Shown here: positions 50,907 to 61,522 of the stretch, one piece after another | Layout: each line of letters opens with the position of its first letter | How positions within the stretch are numbered: position 1 is the first letter of the stretch | Source of the DNA: Volvox africanus | Taxonomy: Eukaryota > Chlorophyta > Chlorophyceae > Chlamydomonadales > Volvocaceae | NCBI GenBank assembly: GCA_030268105.1 | Contig: BSDZ01000017.1 | Location: 1,240,001-1,304,000 of the forward strand | DNA length: 64,000 bases | Reading direction: 5' to 3' | Program-made: the position numbers and the translations under genes | Notes under the pieces: model-generated | Databases searched by the model: none | Seen by the model: the letters and a program-made list of their open reading frames with translations, nothing else | Told to the model about the DNA's origin: nothing

Positions 50907-51560
50907 CTAATTCATCCGCCAACTTCCAAAGCCATAACACCTCACGCACTGCGCCGCTGCGGCCTGGTATTCAGCCTCGACCGACGACGCTGCCACGGTA
51001 GACTGCAGCTGGCTGTTCCAGCTAACAGCTGCCCCTCCGAGCATAAACACGTCGCCCGTTGCAGACCTCCGAGTGGTCGGATCTCCCACTCTCTCACTCA
51101 AATTCTCCATCTCTAGCTCACTCAACCTATGCTGGCGAGTACCCGCCAAATAACCGCAGTCCCCTAGGGCTAGCTCCAAGTGGCTCCTGGAAGGTTTCAC
51201 CATATGATGCGCCAAGATCCTCAGCACCTGCGCGATGTCCGGCCTTGTGCTCTTCGCCATACAGTTTATATCCCTAACCAGCGCCCTGTAGCTTGTGTTG
51301 TCCTCCAGCTCTGCATCTGAGTCGTTTGCCGGTAGGTAGTGGAGTAGCTAGAGGCTTCGCCTTCACAAGCTGATACCTCTCCAGCAGCTCCTCAATGTAC
51401 CTCTGCTGCAATAGCTTTCTGGCGCCGTCCTCCCGTCGGCTGATCTCCAGACCAAGGAAAGGTTTGGCCTCATTCAGGTCTCGTACCTTGAAGGCCTTTC
51501 TGATAGCAGCGTTTATGCTATGAGCTCCACGTCTTCGGATGTGATCATCATTTCATCGAC
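50907..51560 (-). pseudogene. Ty1/copia reverse transcriptase / RNase H remnant
   Basis: Minus-strand pol fragment. The RT end is at about 51560-51330: an HVDEMMITSEDVE block in place of the usual YVDD motif, then a frameshift, then RDLNEAKPFLGLEISRREDG. The RNase H region follows at 51260-50907 with KSTRPDIAQVLRILAHHMVK, a shortened LAGTR segment, GDPTTRRSATGDVFMLGGAA and STVAASSVEAEYQAAAAQ. The frame is broken and a segment is missing from RNase H. It lies on the wrong side of the minus-strand gag for one intact element, so it is a rearranged or separate insertion. Confidence 0.85.
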
Positions 51561-52481
51561 ATGCAGAGCAAATAGTGAAACACAGCAATTCATTCAGTGA
51601 ACCTTCTAAGAGCTGAGGCAAGGTGGAATTTCGGGGGCTTCATGCTCAGAGGGGGCACAAAAAGCCCCCTGATCTTTTTTGCCCTGGTAAGTTTGTAACC
51701 ACTCTAACGGAAAAATATTTTCGTTACCTGACCTGTACCCAAAATCGGACTCACAAAAACGAAAAAAAACATTGCTTGTGGTGTGGTGGCGCCTCGGCAG
51801 CTCGGTTGTCTGGTGTTCTGTGAAGGAAGTGTTCGGGGGCTGGGTAGGTAATTCGTCGGCTTTGAGAGCGGGTCAACCTGGACTTAGGTGTGAGTTCCTG
51901 CCCTAAAGCGCGTGCCGTCTTTGGCCCTCTAATGCCGGGCTGGGTGGCACCGTTTGGTGTTCAGTAACTCGATCACTGAGAGGGGGCTTCCTTTCCTTTG
52001 GCTGATTCTCCCGTGAGCAACAACTAATGCGGGCTTGGATTAGGCAGTCGGGTTTGTTGGGCGTAAGGCCCTTGGTGAGTCAGGCGTACGGTTTGCCTTA
52101 CTTCCGCCAGTGTCATCGGGGATGTATTCATTGGCGTGCAATTCCTGTCTTTTAATATTTTGTTGTTGTTCAGCTCGCGCCCGCTTTCTCGTTCCTAGTT
52201 GCGTCACCCGCTGTGTTAGTTACTGGTTTCTCTGCTTGGATGGTTAGGCCTTGAGTTTGCTTCCCTAGGCCTCTTAACACAGCAATCTTAGCAGAAATGG
52301 CAATGGCTGATTCTTCCGTTAGCAACAAAGAACCTGTAATAGTCTAATTAGGGAATCAACCGCAAACGGCGAGGATCCGTTTTATAATCGGTTCCGTCAC
52401 CCCTCGCCTTTTCGAAAGCACTAGACTATTTTTTTCTTTTAAGTCCTGTAGTTAATCATTAATCTCCGATTACTGCAAAAT
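51561..52481. other. 0.9 kb upstream of the MEAK7-like gene
   Basis: No gene is seen. Two diverged direct repeats of a 25-bp segment beginning TGGCTGATTCT lie at 51999-52023 and 52304-52328, differing at two positions. A pyrimidine-rich tract is near 52418-52440, just before the gene. Confidence 0.5.
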
Positions 52482-55400
52482 ATGTTTTCGTGGTTGATAG
52501 GCAAGACAACCAAGAGCTCCGAATTAAAGGAAGCTGAGTCCGTCTTTACTGAGACAGAACTTAAGGAAATACAAAAAAGATTTTCTGAAGAAGTCTCCCG
52601 CCAGGATGGTAAGTGAGGAACGGCTTCGTAAAAGACGATTGGCCTCCCATCAGCAGTTCCGTCCACGAGGCAGGGCCTCTCACTACGCGATCAGTAGCAT
52701 GTATTTCGTTACATGTCAGTTGACGAAGTGCAAGTGATGGTCCACCAGTCATAACGTAAATCAAGTACCCATGACTGCACAGCTTCACGGCATGACCTTC
52801 ATCATACGTTGTTACGTTCCCAGAGTCCGGCATCAGCACGACGTAAACGAGTCATGTCACAATCTAGTAGCATTCCTTGCGCGATTCCTTCGCAGCTACG
52901 ACTATAGGTCGTTCAGCGCGCGCCCACGGCTCCGAAGCTCTGGACTTTCATGGTCTTGGAGCGCTGCTCGGCCCGGTCTGGAAATGCTTGGACCCACTCA
53001 TTGCTTCACACCTGCAACTGCAGCTGGCGGACAAGGCCGACGGCAAAGTGCACTTGTCTGGTCTGATCATCGCAGCGGTGTGTTTCGCTTATTGTGGGTC
53101 GGGCGTGCACTTATCCCTCGTGACAACTGTACGGATGATTTTGGGTTAGTGTTGGCAAAGACGTACGGGGTTCCTCATTCTCCGTTCATAAAAAACGGAG
53201 ACAGACGAGGAAAAGCAACAAAAAAAGCAAAAAAAACGAGTTACTATCGCCGTTTTCAGCACGCTCGCTGAAGGCACCCTAGCAACCATGGTATCCCCCA
53301 CTGCGAGGCCACATCCCTCATCTGGACGCCCTCACCACCACGCCGACGTCGCCGAGTGATGTCACCGCCACCAGGGGGCGGGGCCGCAGCATATCTCCAA
53401 GCTTGCGCGGCCGCCGATGCCTAAGTCCACAGTTGAGCGCAAACGCTGTTGGAATGGAAAACGCCTTTCTTTGGTCAACCGTCAATCAGCGTTGTTGTTC
53501 AGAGTCCACGCACTCTCTACTCGCCGGGTCGTATGTGAGCACGTATGTCGACCACCACTACGTGCATCGGTGCAGTAGAGGTAGAGTACATCATGTAGAG
53601 GCCCCTTTCCTTTTTTCCGCTTTCCCTCCCCCACTTCTGTCTCTTTTTTTCTCTCTCCCCCTTCATGTGCATGCACAGGCACGGGCTGAGCGGCTCGGGG
53701 AGCAAGCTTCATTGGAATTCTCCTACCAGCTGCTGAGCGCGGATGGCACGGGAGCAGGTTATAAGGCCCTGGAGGCGGCGGCGCTGTCTTGCCTACGTCT
53801 GGTTGGCGCAGTGCTATGGCCCTCTTCCTCACTCAACCCCCAAGCCGTTGGTGCGGTAACCACGGCACAGCCAGGCACTTCGATGACCAGCAACAGCAGC
53901 ACGGGCAACATCTCCGTCGGTAGCACCGACCTACCGGATCAGATTAGAAGTCGTAACGACCAACGTATTGACAACGGCTTTGCAGACGGCATCAGCAGCA
54001 CCAACAGCACTAGCAATACCAGCAGTAGCAACAATCATCTTCAATTGCACCTCACCGCGTTTTGCCAAGGGGCACTGATGCTTGCCGGGCCGGAAGGAGC
54101 TGCATCGCCCGTCAGAGATTTAAATTTGTCGTACGATGGCTACTGCAAATGGACGAAAAAATGCCCAGCACTGCATAAGACCCTGTGCAGCTTGCTACGC
54201 CAAGTTGGTGCGCCCCCGGCAGCCGCGACTGCCGCTACTTCTGCCATCGCCGATCAGGGGACGGCGGCAGCAGCGTTGGCAGTATCGGCAGTAGCAGCTT
54301 TGGGCAAGGATCCCCTGCGTCTCCCCCTGTTATTTCAGTTGGGCAAGCTACGTGCTTGCTCGACACTGCTACAGCCAGTATGGACATGGGCTTTGGCCAG
54401 CCGCCTGCCACCCGGTAGGCTATTTTATACCATCGTCCCCAACCCACCCCCCCCCCATGTCATTATTCTCACGTGCCTTTCCTCATCCGGCTGCCCTCAC
54501 GCGTGATCTGTTAGTGGCCTTTCGCGCAATATTGCCAATCTGTTCGGTCCTCTGCTTAGGGCGCTTTGATGCGCTGTTTACGATCTTACAAAGAAGGACG
54601 TCCTGCTGCGCGCGCGGATCAAAATGCCTTGAGCCAGGCGTCCGCCCTTGCTAACGAACGCCGAGGATCTTCAAGACCAGATCTGATGTCTTCCACTCAC
54701 AAAACATGTTCCACCTCACCCGGCGTGAAGCGATGTTTTGCACTACGTAACCTAAACCCTGTTGGCGCAGCTCAGCGGGTAGAGTGGCGGTTGGTGTTCA
54801 GCTCCCAACGCGATGGCAAGTCATTCAACACCTTCTTCAGTCGCATCTCTGCGGCCGCCGGCCCCACCCTGCTGCTCCTGCGGGATAAGGCCGGCGGATT
54901 GTTTGGGGGTTACGCCTCTCAGCCCTGGATAAAGAGCGGAAGATACTTCGGTGACGCGGCTTGTTTCATCTTCTCGCTACTGCCGGCACTACAGGTAAGA
55001 ACGTGTGCACGTGTGTGGTGCAGGAAACCCAAAGTTCAGTTCAGCTCCCCCGCTCCACGACTAGTGCTGACTGGTTCTTTAGCGTCTTTACCGTCTACAT
55101 GACTTGTCCTTTTTTTGCAATATAGTCCTTTTGAAAACCCTTTTTGCGTGTGATTTTCCTGCTTTATACGCCATGACACGGCGTCTTACGCAGGTGTTTC
55201 CTGGTACAGGTATCAACGAGAACTTCCAATGGTGCGGTGTTGGATTTAGCCAGTTGCCCGGGGGTATTGGTTTCGGAGGCGCAACAGCGGCCCGAGGACA
55301 ATTTGCACTGTACGTAGAGCCCTCCCTGGACTCCGGGATGAGCCGACCCATTGCAACGTACGGGAACACGCCCCTGGCTTCGGAGCAGGTGTTTCAGGTG

Positions 55401-55857
55401 CGTGCGTGTATGCATGATTGTGGATGCACATCGTACGAGTATGTACAACATCCAGGCTTCCACATTGCTCCTTGTCATTTGCCAATCCCGGCCTTATTCG
55501 TCCGGGGGGCTATTTCACTGCTCACGGGTTCCTGCAACGGCTCACTTTGCCTTCCATGCCCACACCCTACCGCCGGGGCTCCTGGTACTCTCCCCTAACC
55601 GGCATTCTCTTGCTCAATCACCGGCCTCCACCCAAAAGATCGATACGGTGGAGTGTTGGCTGCTGCAGCCTCCCGAGGAAGACCCCTCTGGCTCCTCAGT
55701 CACCGGCGCCCACAAGCCAGGCGGTGGCGGCGGCGGTACAGGCGGTGCGGGACGGGGAAGCATTCTCGGAATGGCTGCGGAGGACCGGGCCATTATGGAG
55801 CTCGCGGGTCTTAAGCTTCACAGCGCTGGGCTGAAGTATGAACAGCTGGAGGACTGA
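52482..55857 (+). CDS. MEAK7: TLDc-domain protein, MEAK7/TLDC1-like
   Basis: TLDc protein most like animal MEAK7, a lysosome-associated activator of an alternative TOR signalling branch; the role in algae is unknown. Exons are 52482-52608, 52896-53077, 53679-54414, 54771-54994, 55194-55397 and 55639-55857 (phases 1,0,1,0,0), 563 residues. The N-terminus has an acidic helical region and an EF-hand-like part (LDFHGLGALLGPVW, LADKADGKVHLSGLIIAA). A Ser/Thr/Asn-rich insert lies near residues 160-215. The TLDc domain starts near 352: WRLVFSSQRDGKSFNTFFSR, GPTLLLLRDKAGGLFGGYAS, YFGDAACFIFSLLPALQ, GINENFQWCGVGF and GGIGFGGATAARGQFALYVE. The tail (SILGMAAEDRAIMELAG, LHSAGLKYEQLED) aligns with the MEAK7 C-terminus, which supports that branch over OXR1/NCOA7. 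The Gly2 used for myristoylation in animal MEAK7 is absent: the start is MFSWLIGK. Confidence 0.9.
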
Positions 55858-57090
55858 AAAGGGGCGGAGAGGAAAGGAAAGGGGCGTCCGGGGCCTGGAG
55901 AGCGGCGTCCGGGGCCATCGTGGAGGACGAGATTGTGACCAAGACCATGGGGATGCCGGGATAGCAGGATCCAAGAAGGGTGACAGACAAGCGGATTAAA
56001 TGCTTTGTTGCGTGTGTTGGGATATTGATTATTGATGTTCATATACTGGTGCGGGTTGGCCAGGCCTTGTCAACCCGTTATCTACTCTCCTCCACTCTTT
56101 GGCAAAGCCGCTGATGTCTCTGCGCAGGAGGGAATCACATGTCAGGACACGTGGTCAAGCCAGGGCTGTGGAGGCACCAGGCATATCGGTTGGGTGACGC
56201 TTGCGGTTTTATGGATACGGTGGTGGTTTTCGTCATTTCGTCTCTTCATATGTATAATTCTCCAGTTTTGGTGCGTCGAAAACTTGATGAAAGACATGCC
56301 TCAATCATTCCAATCATAACGTCGCACACGCGTGCAGCCCAGCGGGGGAAGCCACGGGTCATCTTACGAAAATGGGTATTACAAAGGAAATGGTTCTGGG
56401 GCATGGCATGCTCAGCTCCGTCAGCTGTTAGCTAGAGACCTCTAAAGACTACCAACGTGCAATATTGCATGCTACCTGGTCGAATGCTGAGCGCCCTACA
56501 GCCCCGACGTATTGTAAAGTGTGCTAAGGGTCGTAGTTTGTGGGCGCTGTAACTCAAATAGGATGTAACCTAACGCGAAAACGAGCAAATGCACTCTGGC
56601 ATTCGTGTATTAGGAACCTTGGCTGGAAGGAGATTGAACCATAACCTAAGCCCTGAATCGGCGCTTCTCAGCGTCTGAGACGTGTGAAGGTTTAAGCGTA
56701 TGACGTCGGTGAACAATCAGTTGGTAATGGCTGACCTTAATGCCCCACGGGAGTTCCCCGTACAACCGGTGCGCTTCACGTGGAGTTATTTAGCAAGTGG
56801 CGCAGTAGAGTGCAGCAGCAGGTATAAGTGGCGGGCCATGAGACTGGTGTTTATGCGTGCCTAGGTTACTTCTTGGCTCTAGGGTTGCACGGTTTGGTGC
56901 AGACCGCTACTGCTACCGCTGCGAAGGTTTTGAGGCGACATCGTGCCACACAGCACACGGTTCCAAAAGCGCACCTGTTCCAACGATCACCAATCCATCA
57001 ATAATTCATTTCAGTCATTAGAAAAACAAAAAGATGCTCATTTCTTGAGTGTTCTGTCAACTCAACGAACTCGGTCGATCGGCTTGCGGC
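55858..57090. other. 1.2 kb between MEAK7-like and TPR genes
   Basis: Tandem plus-strand genes flank it. No coding potential or clear promoter motif is seen. Confidence 0.55.
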
Positions 57091-59450
57091 ATGCTATCGA
57101 AAAGAAGTCACATAGTGAGTTCCGTTGCGCAACAACGGAATCTCCTAGGACATCTTAGGATATCCCGATGTTTATCTCCAGGCTTCTGCAGCCCTGTCCG
57201 AGCAACCTCGAACGACCTCGGGCCGCTTCCGGAGCAACGTGACCAACCTGCTTCAGATCCAATCCTGTGCATAGCTAGAGTACCAAATGCCCTGTTGCTA
57301 TCCGTCGCTGTCCTAGCCGGAGTATGGCTCGCTCCGCCTGTAGCTGTCGCGAATAATGTTCGTTTGGCCGACGTCGAAAACTCCGAACTGCGTGCCGGTG
57401 AGACTTCTTTCGAATTATGAGGGGTGTACCTATCGTCTCCCAGCCAGACGGGGCGTGGTCTGGTATATAATGCCTCCGGAAGCAATATGTGCCGGGACCG
57501 GGCAGCCGCGCCAGGCCTGGCTATAGCCGCTTGTAGCTCATCGAAGTGCGCTGCAAGCGACACGGAGCGAAATGACACGGAACGAAACTGGGCTTTCACG
57601 ATAAGGACAAATATATGCACGTGTACCCAAGTTAGGGTTGAAGTACGTCGTGTACCTTGACCAGTGACTTCGACATTTTTGAGACATCGTCAAAACCCTC
57701 ATGACCAGATGTAAAAGGAAATGGGGCAGCGGGCGGTAGGCTGTGCGGGTGACTGTGAACGAATTGGGGGCTTCCAGTGCTTTCTGTGATCTCAATCCCT
57801 TCCGCCGTTTGGTAACCCATGTACACCGATTATGTCCGGGATTTCATCCATTCCATAAAAATCATTAAGAACAAAAAACTCGTGTTTTTTTGCGGTCCTC
57901 TTCCACTCCGAACATGCCTTTCTCATCACGTAATCCGTTTACGCGTTTGCGGCGCAGGGATCCAGGCAGCCACCACGGGCGAATACGCCATGGCTGAGCT
58001 GGTAAGGGCTCCTAGGTTGATGACTGGGGGAGAGGGTGACATGGATTGGGTTGGGCCACTGGTGGGCCATAGGTGTTGCCTTTCCCTGCAGAAGGGATAC
58101 CAGGGATCACAGGGCAGGTGCGCGCCATGAGGAAGCAGCCTCTGTTGCCTTGAGCGGCCTCTGTTCATTATTCGCTCATTCAAGCCCACCGTGTTGGGGA
58201 GCAGCGGGGTCATGTGTGACTGGACCGGGCTTTTTCATACCCTGCTCACCGTGTTTTCATTCCATCCTTCATTCCTTGTTCCCCGCCTTCTCATACGATC
58301 CCTTAAGATCTTCACACGCATATTGGCGGAGGACCCCTCCCTGGCGTCCGTCTGGTCCAATCTAGGCAACGTGCACATGTCCCAGGTGCGCGGAGAGCGA
58401 TCCTGTCGTCCTGCACAGAAAGGAGATCACCTCGCATCGCCAGTGCCACAGGAAAACAATGCTTTCCCCGACAGGGCCGCGCCAAGCAAGCCTTTGACGA
58501 CTACACGCGTGCCGTACAGCTGGCGCCTGATGCGCCGGTGCCGTACCTCAACCGCGCTATCGCATTGGAAGAGCTGGGGTTGCAACTGGAGCGGGTCGGA
58601 CGCCCGGCCGAGGCGGGAGTTAGGTCAGTAGGTTTGGCACACACTTGCGCGTGTGCGTGCCTTGCTTGAGATTGGAATGTGCTGTGCAGGTCTGTGTTTC
58701 TAATGACTGCACGGGGAGGAAGCCGACGAGTGGCAACTTAATTACAATATTTATGGTAAAGAGGCACGCAGAACTGAGGATTTACACGGACGTTTAATCG
58801 GATATGGACACCGAACGCTTATTTTGTGTTTTGAATGCGTGGGTTCGCCACGACTAGGCCCGGCCCGGGCATGACACCAAATTGTGGCCCGGGGCGTGCC
58901 GGGCCACAATTTCCTAAGCCCTTAGGAAATCCTACGTCTCCGTCCGTGCGACCGCCCCGCTCTGTGCTAGGGGGGTAAGAGGCCCCTCTATGTATAAACA
59001 TACATAAACATGTATGTATACATTTATTCCACTGATGGCGGCCCAGTACCCTAATATATCGCACGGGAATCTCCCTGCTGCCACCGCTGACGTGTATTGA
59101 CACCGGGATTAGATGGCGCGAGGCCCTGGAGGATTGCGACAGCGCCATCGCCCTGGACGCGAGAGAGTTTGCGGCCTGGTTTAATAAGGTGCGGTGCATG
59201 CCGGTCATTCATATGGCGTGAAGCCTAAGTGAGAAGCAGGACAAGGAACTTTATGCTGTGTCCCTAGCGTTCAGGCTTCGTTTTGCTACAGCTGCTGATT
59301 TGGCTATGGCACCTTCATTTAACAATTATTGGGTCGTGAGTCCACGCGGTGCCTCACCTGCACATCCCCATCCTCGGGCGTTGCGTGGCTTCCGGTGGTG
59401 TGAATGCTGCTCTGGCCCCACGTCCCCAATCATCCCCCTTTAACCCCCCA

Positions 59451-59489
<39 letters not shown>

Positions 59490-60556
59490 CGACGTGACCC
59501 AGGGCAATGTCGAGCTGCGCCTTCACGACTACGACGCGGCTCTGGCCTGCTTTTCCACCGCAGCTGACCTAGCGCCGGGCATCGCGGGCTACCGACTCCG
59601 GGTGGCCCAGCTGCTGTTCCAAGTGGGAAATACGGAGGGAGCATTGCGCTCGGTCAAGGGAGTGCTGCGGAAGAACCCCAACTACGCAGGTGGATGGGTG
59701 ACTTGGCTTTAAACGGGCGCTCTTTCCGTGCTTTGGAGTGGGGTCGGGCCGTGTCATGTGTATGTGTGCGTGTGTGTATGTGTGCCTTTCCCTCGAGAGG
59801 TTAAGTCGGGGTTAAGCGGTGTGCAGAGAGTCTTAGGATGCCGCACGCGCGTATCGGGCTGTCTGGGATTGGCGATAGGGTGCTGCGTTTGAAGAGCATG
59901 CAAGGGACAAGCTATCTTAGCAGCCACGGACGCCCAGCTGTACGGGCACTTTTGGGGGTAGTGATGCGGGGGCGTATGTAGCCTTTGCTGCTTGTTGGAG
60001 GGCTTCAGGAACAAGCTAAGCGTGGGCAAACGGGTAAGCCATCCCCCATGAGCTAGATATTCCTTTCTCGGTGGTTTCTAATTCTGCGTGGAACAGGAAA
60101 CCGAAGTAGAGCTTGCTATTTTGGCAAGTGAGCAAGACGGGGTCTACATCGCTCTGCAAGTGCACCGTACACCGCTTCCACCACTTGTTATGTATGAAAG
60201 GGTGCTATACTGTGGGCGACTTGCCCTGCAAGGATGCATGTATGTATGTATTTATGTATGTATCCACATTTATACATATATACTATATAGATTCACACCT
60301 GCCATGGAAAGCCCTGTTGGCGCGCCTTGCACCGGATGTCCTCTGCCTATACGCAGAGGCGCACACAACGCTGGCGGCTATATTGTGGAGCCAGGGCCAG
60401 CTAGCAGCGGCTGAAGGGCAATTGGAGGCTGCTCTGGATCTGGGCGGGCGGTGGCGCGATGCGGGCTGGGTGGCGGCCAACACACGGTGGCCTCCACGGC
60501 TGGAGACAGCGTTGCAGCTGCTGCTGGACATCAGTCCCACTCCGCCGATTGCCTAA
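57091..60556 (+). CDS. TPR protein, probably thylakoid-lumen targeted
   Basis: Tetratricopeptide-repeat protein, a scaffold type; no specific partner can be named. Exons are 57091-57397, 57958-58001, 58308-58385, 58475-58623, 59113-59188, 59503-59689 and 60357-60556 (phases 1,0,0,2,0,1), 346 residues. The first 65 residues are basic and Ser-rich; then follows a hydrophobic LLLSVAVLAGVWLAPP stretch ending in VAVA before NNVRLADVENSELRAG, the pattern of a plastid plus lumen bipartite signal. TPR helices follow: SLASVWSNLGNVHMSQ, QAFDDYTRAVQLAPDAPVPY, ALEDCDSAIALDAREFAAWF, VELRLHDYDAALACFSTAAD, GALRSVKGVLRKNPNYAEAH and LAAILWSQGQLAAAEGQLEA. It ends with ANTRWPPRLETALQLLLDI. The pattern fits a plant and algal plastid TPR family but I cannot give the exact orthologue. 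Convergent with TAM41. A CA/TA tract sits directly before exon 6. Confidence 0.87.
59451..59491. repeat. CA/TA alternating tract at a 3' splice site
   Basis: About 41 bp of alternating AC then AT, ending 11 bp before the acceptor AG of TPR gene exon 6. It occupies the place of the usual pyrimidine tract. Confidence 0.93.
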
Positions 60557-61522
60557 ATGTCCTGAAAAGGATACGCGCTATCATCCTTATGAAAATAAAT
60601 CAGTCCATGAAACTCGGGTTGGGTTTTGATCATAGGTAGAAACCGGCAGGGTAGTCCTTTTTGGCTCTGAGATTGCAGTCAAATGATCGGCGTAGGGGTG
60701 CCCTCACGGCGTAGGTGTGGGCTCCGGAACCAAGTCCAGTACCTGCATCGACTAAGCGAACAAACCCAATCAGGTCCAGCCTCGGCAGTTCCATCGGTTA
60801 TATAAACCATAAGTTCACCCCTCCAAGGAGAGGGGCGGACGAACGTCGTGAAATCGTTGAAGAAGACGGTGACTCGCGGTCAGAGAGCAGCCCAAAGACG
60901 GTGCGAAGTGTATCAATCATGTCAAGCGCATGGTGGAAAGGTATACGTGTCTCGTTAGAATTTCGCTTTTGACATCATAGTACCCTGTGCAGGCAACAGG
61001 CCGAAAGCCCTGTGCGTTGCAAACCATCCATCGTGCGCGTTGCAGCTATGCTTGGCTAATAATCTGGTGACGCTAAGGTGTAAACACGGTCCACAAGGAG
61101 TTCATCTGGAAACGGCAATTGCAGGCGCTGTGGCTGCTGCTGGAACTTGTCCCTACCTCATACGTGGACGCCTGTCATGGTACAGTATGATGTACCCACC
61201 CAGCCGTGATGCAGGCGTTACATGCAGTGTGCTTACGGTTTTTCCATTTCCATGTCGGTCGAATACGGTTCAAAAAAGCCGGATGTCACACCCAGCAAAT
61301 GCAATACCAAATGCAACAGGGTGACGCCACCAGCCCCTGAAAGCATCAGTACATTCAACATCTTCTATGCCACAGATGCACACGCACGCACAATGGTGTG
61401 TCACGCAGGCATGTGAAAAAGATGCCCTTTGTAGCAAGTCGCTTAGCGTGACGACCCCATAGAGTGCCCAAAATACTATTGACTGCAACCAGCATTCCAT
61501 TCCTTGGCCGAGAGCGCCGGCC
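60557..61522. other. 1 kb between convergent TPR gene and TAM41
   Basis: Holds both 3' ends. No further gene is seen; frames of up to 94 codons lack recognisable features. Confidence 0.6.

Noticed and set aside
53225..53460. Candidate extra exon of the MEAK7-like gene
   Set aside because: Joining 53077 directly to 53679 keeps phase and gives a continuous match to the family; adding this segment inserts unrelated or stop-containing sequence.
54760..54790. tRNA A-box-like sequence (TTGGCGCAGCTCAGCGGGT)
   Set aside because: It overlaps the acceptor and first codons of the TLDc exon, and no cloverleaf or B box follows.
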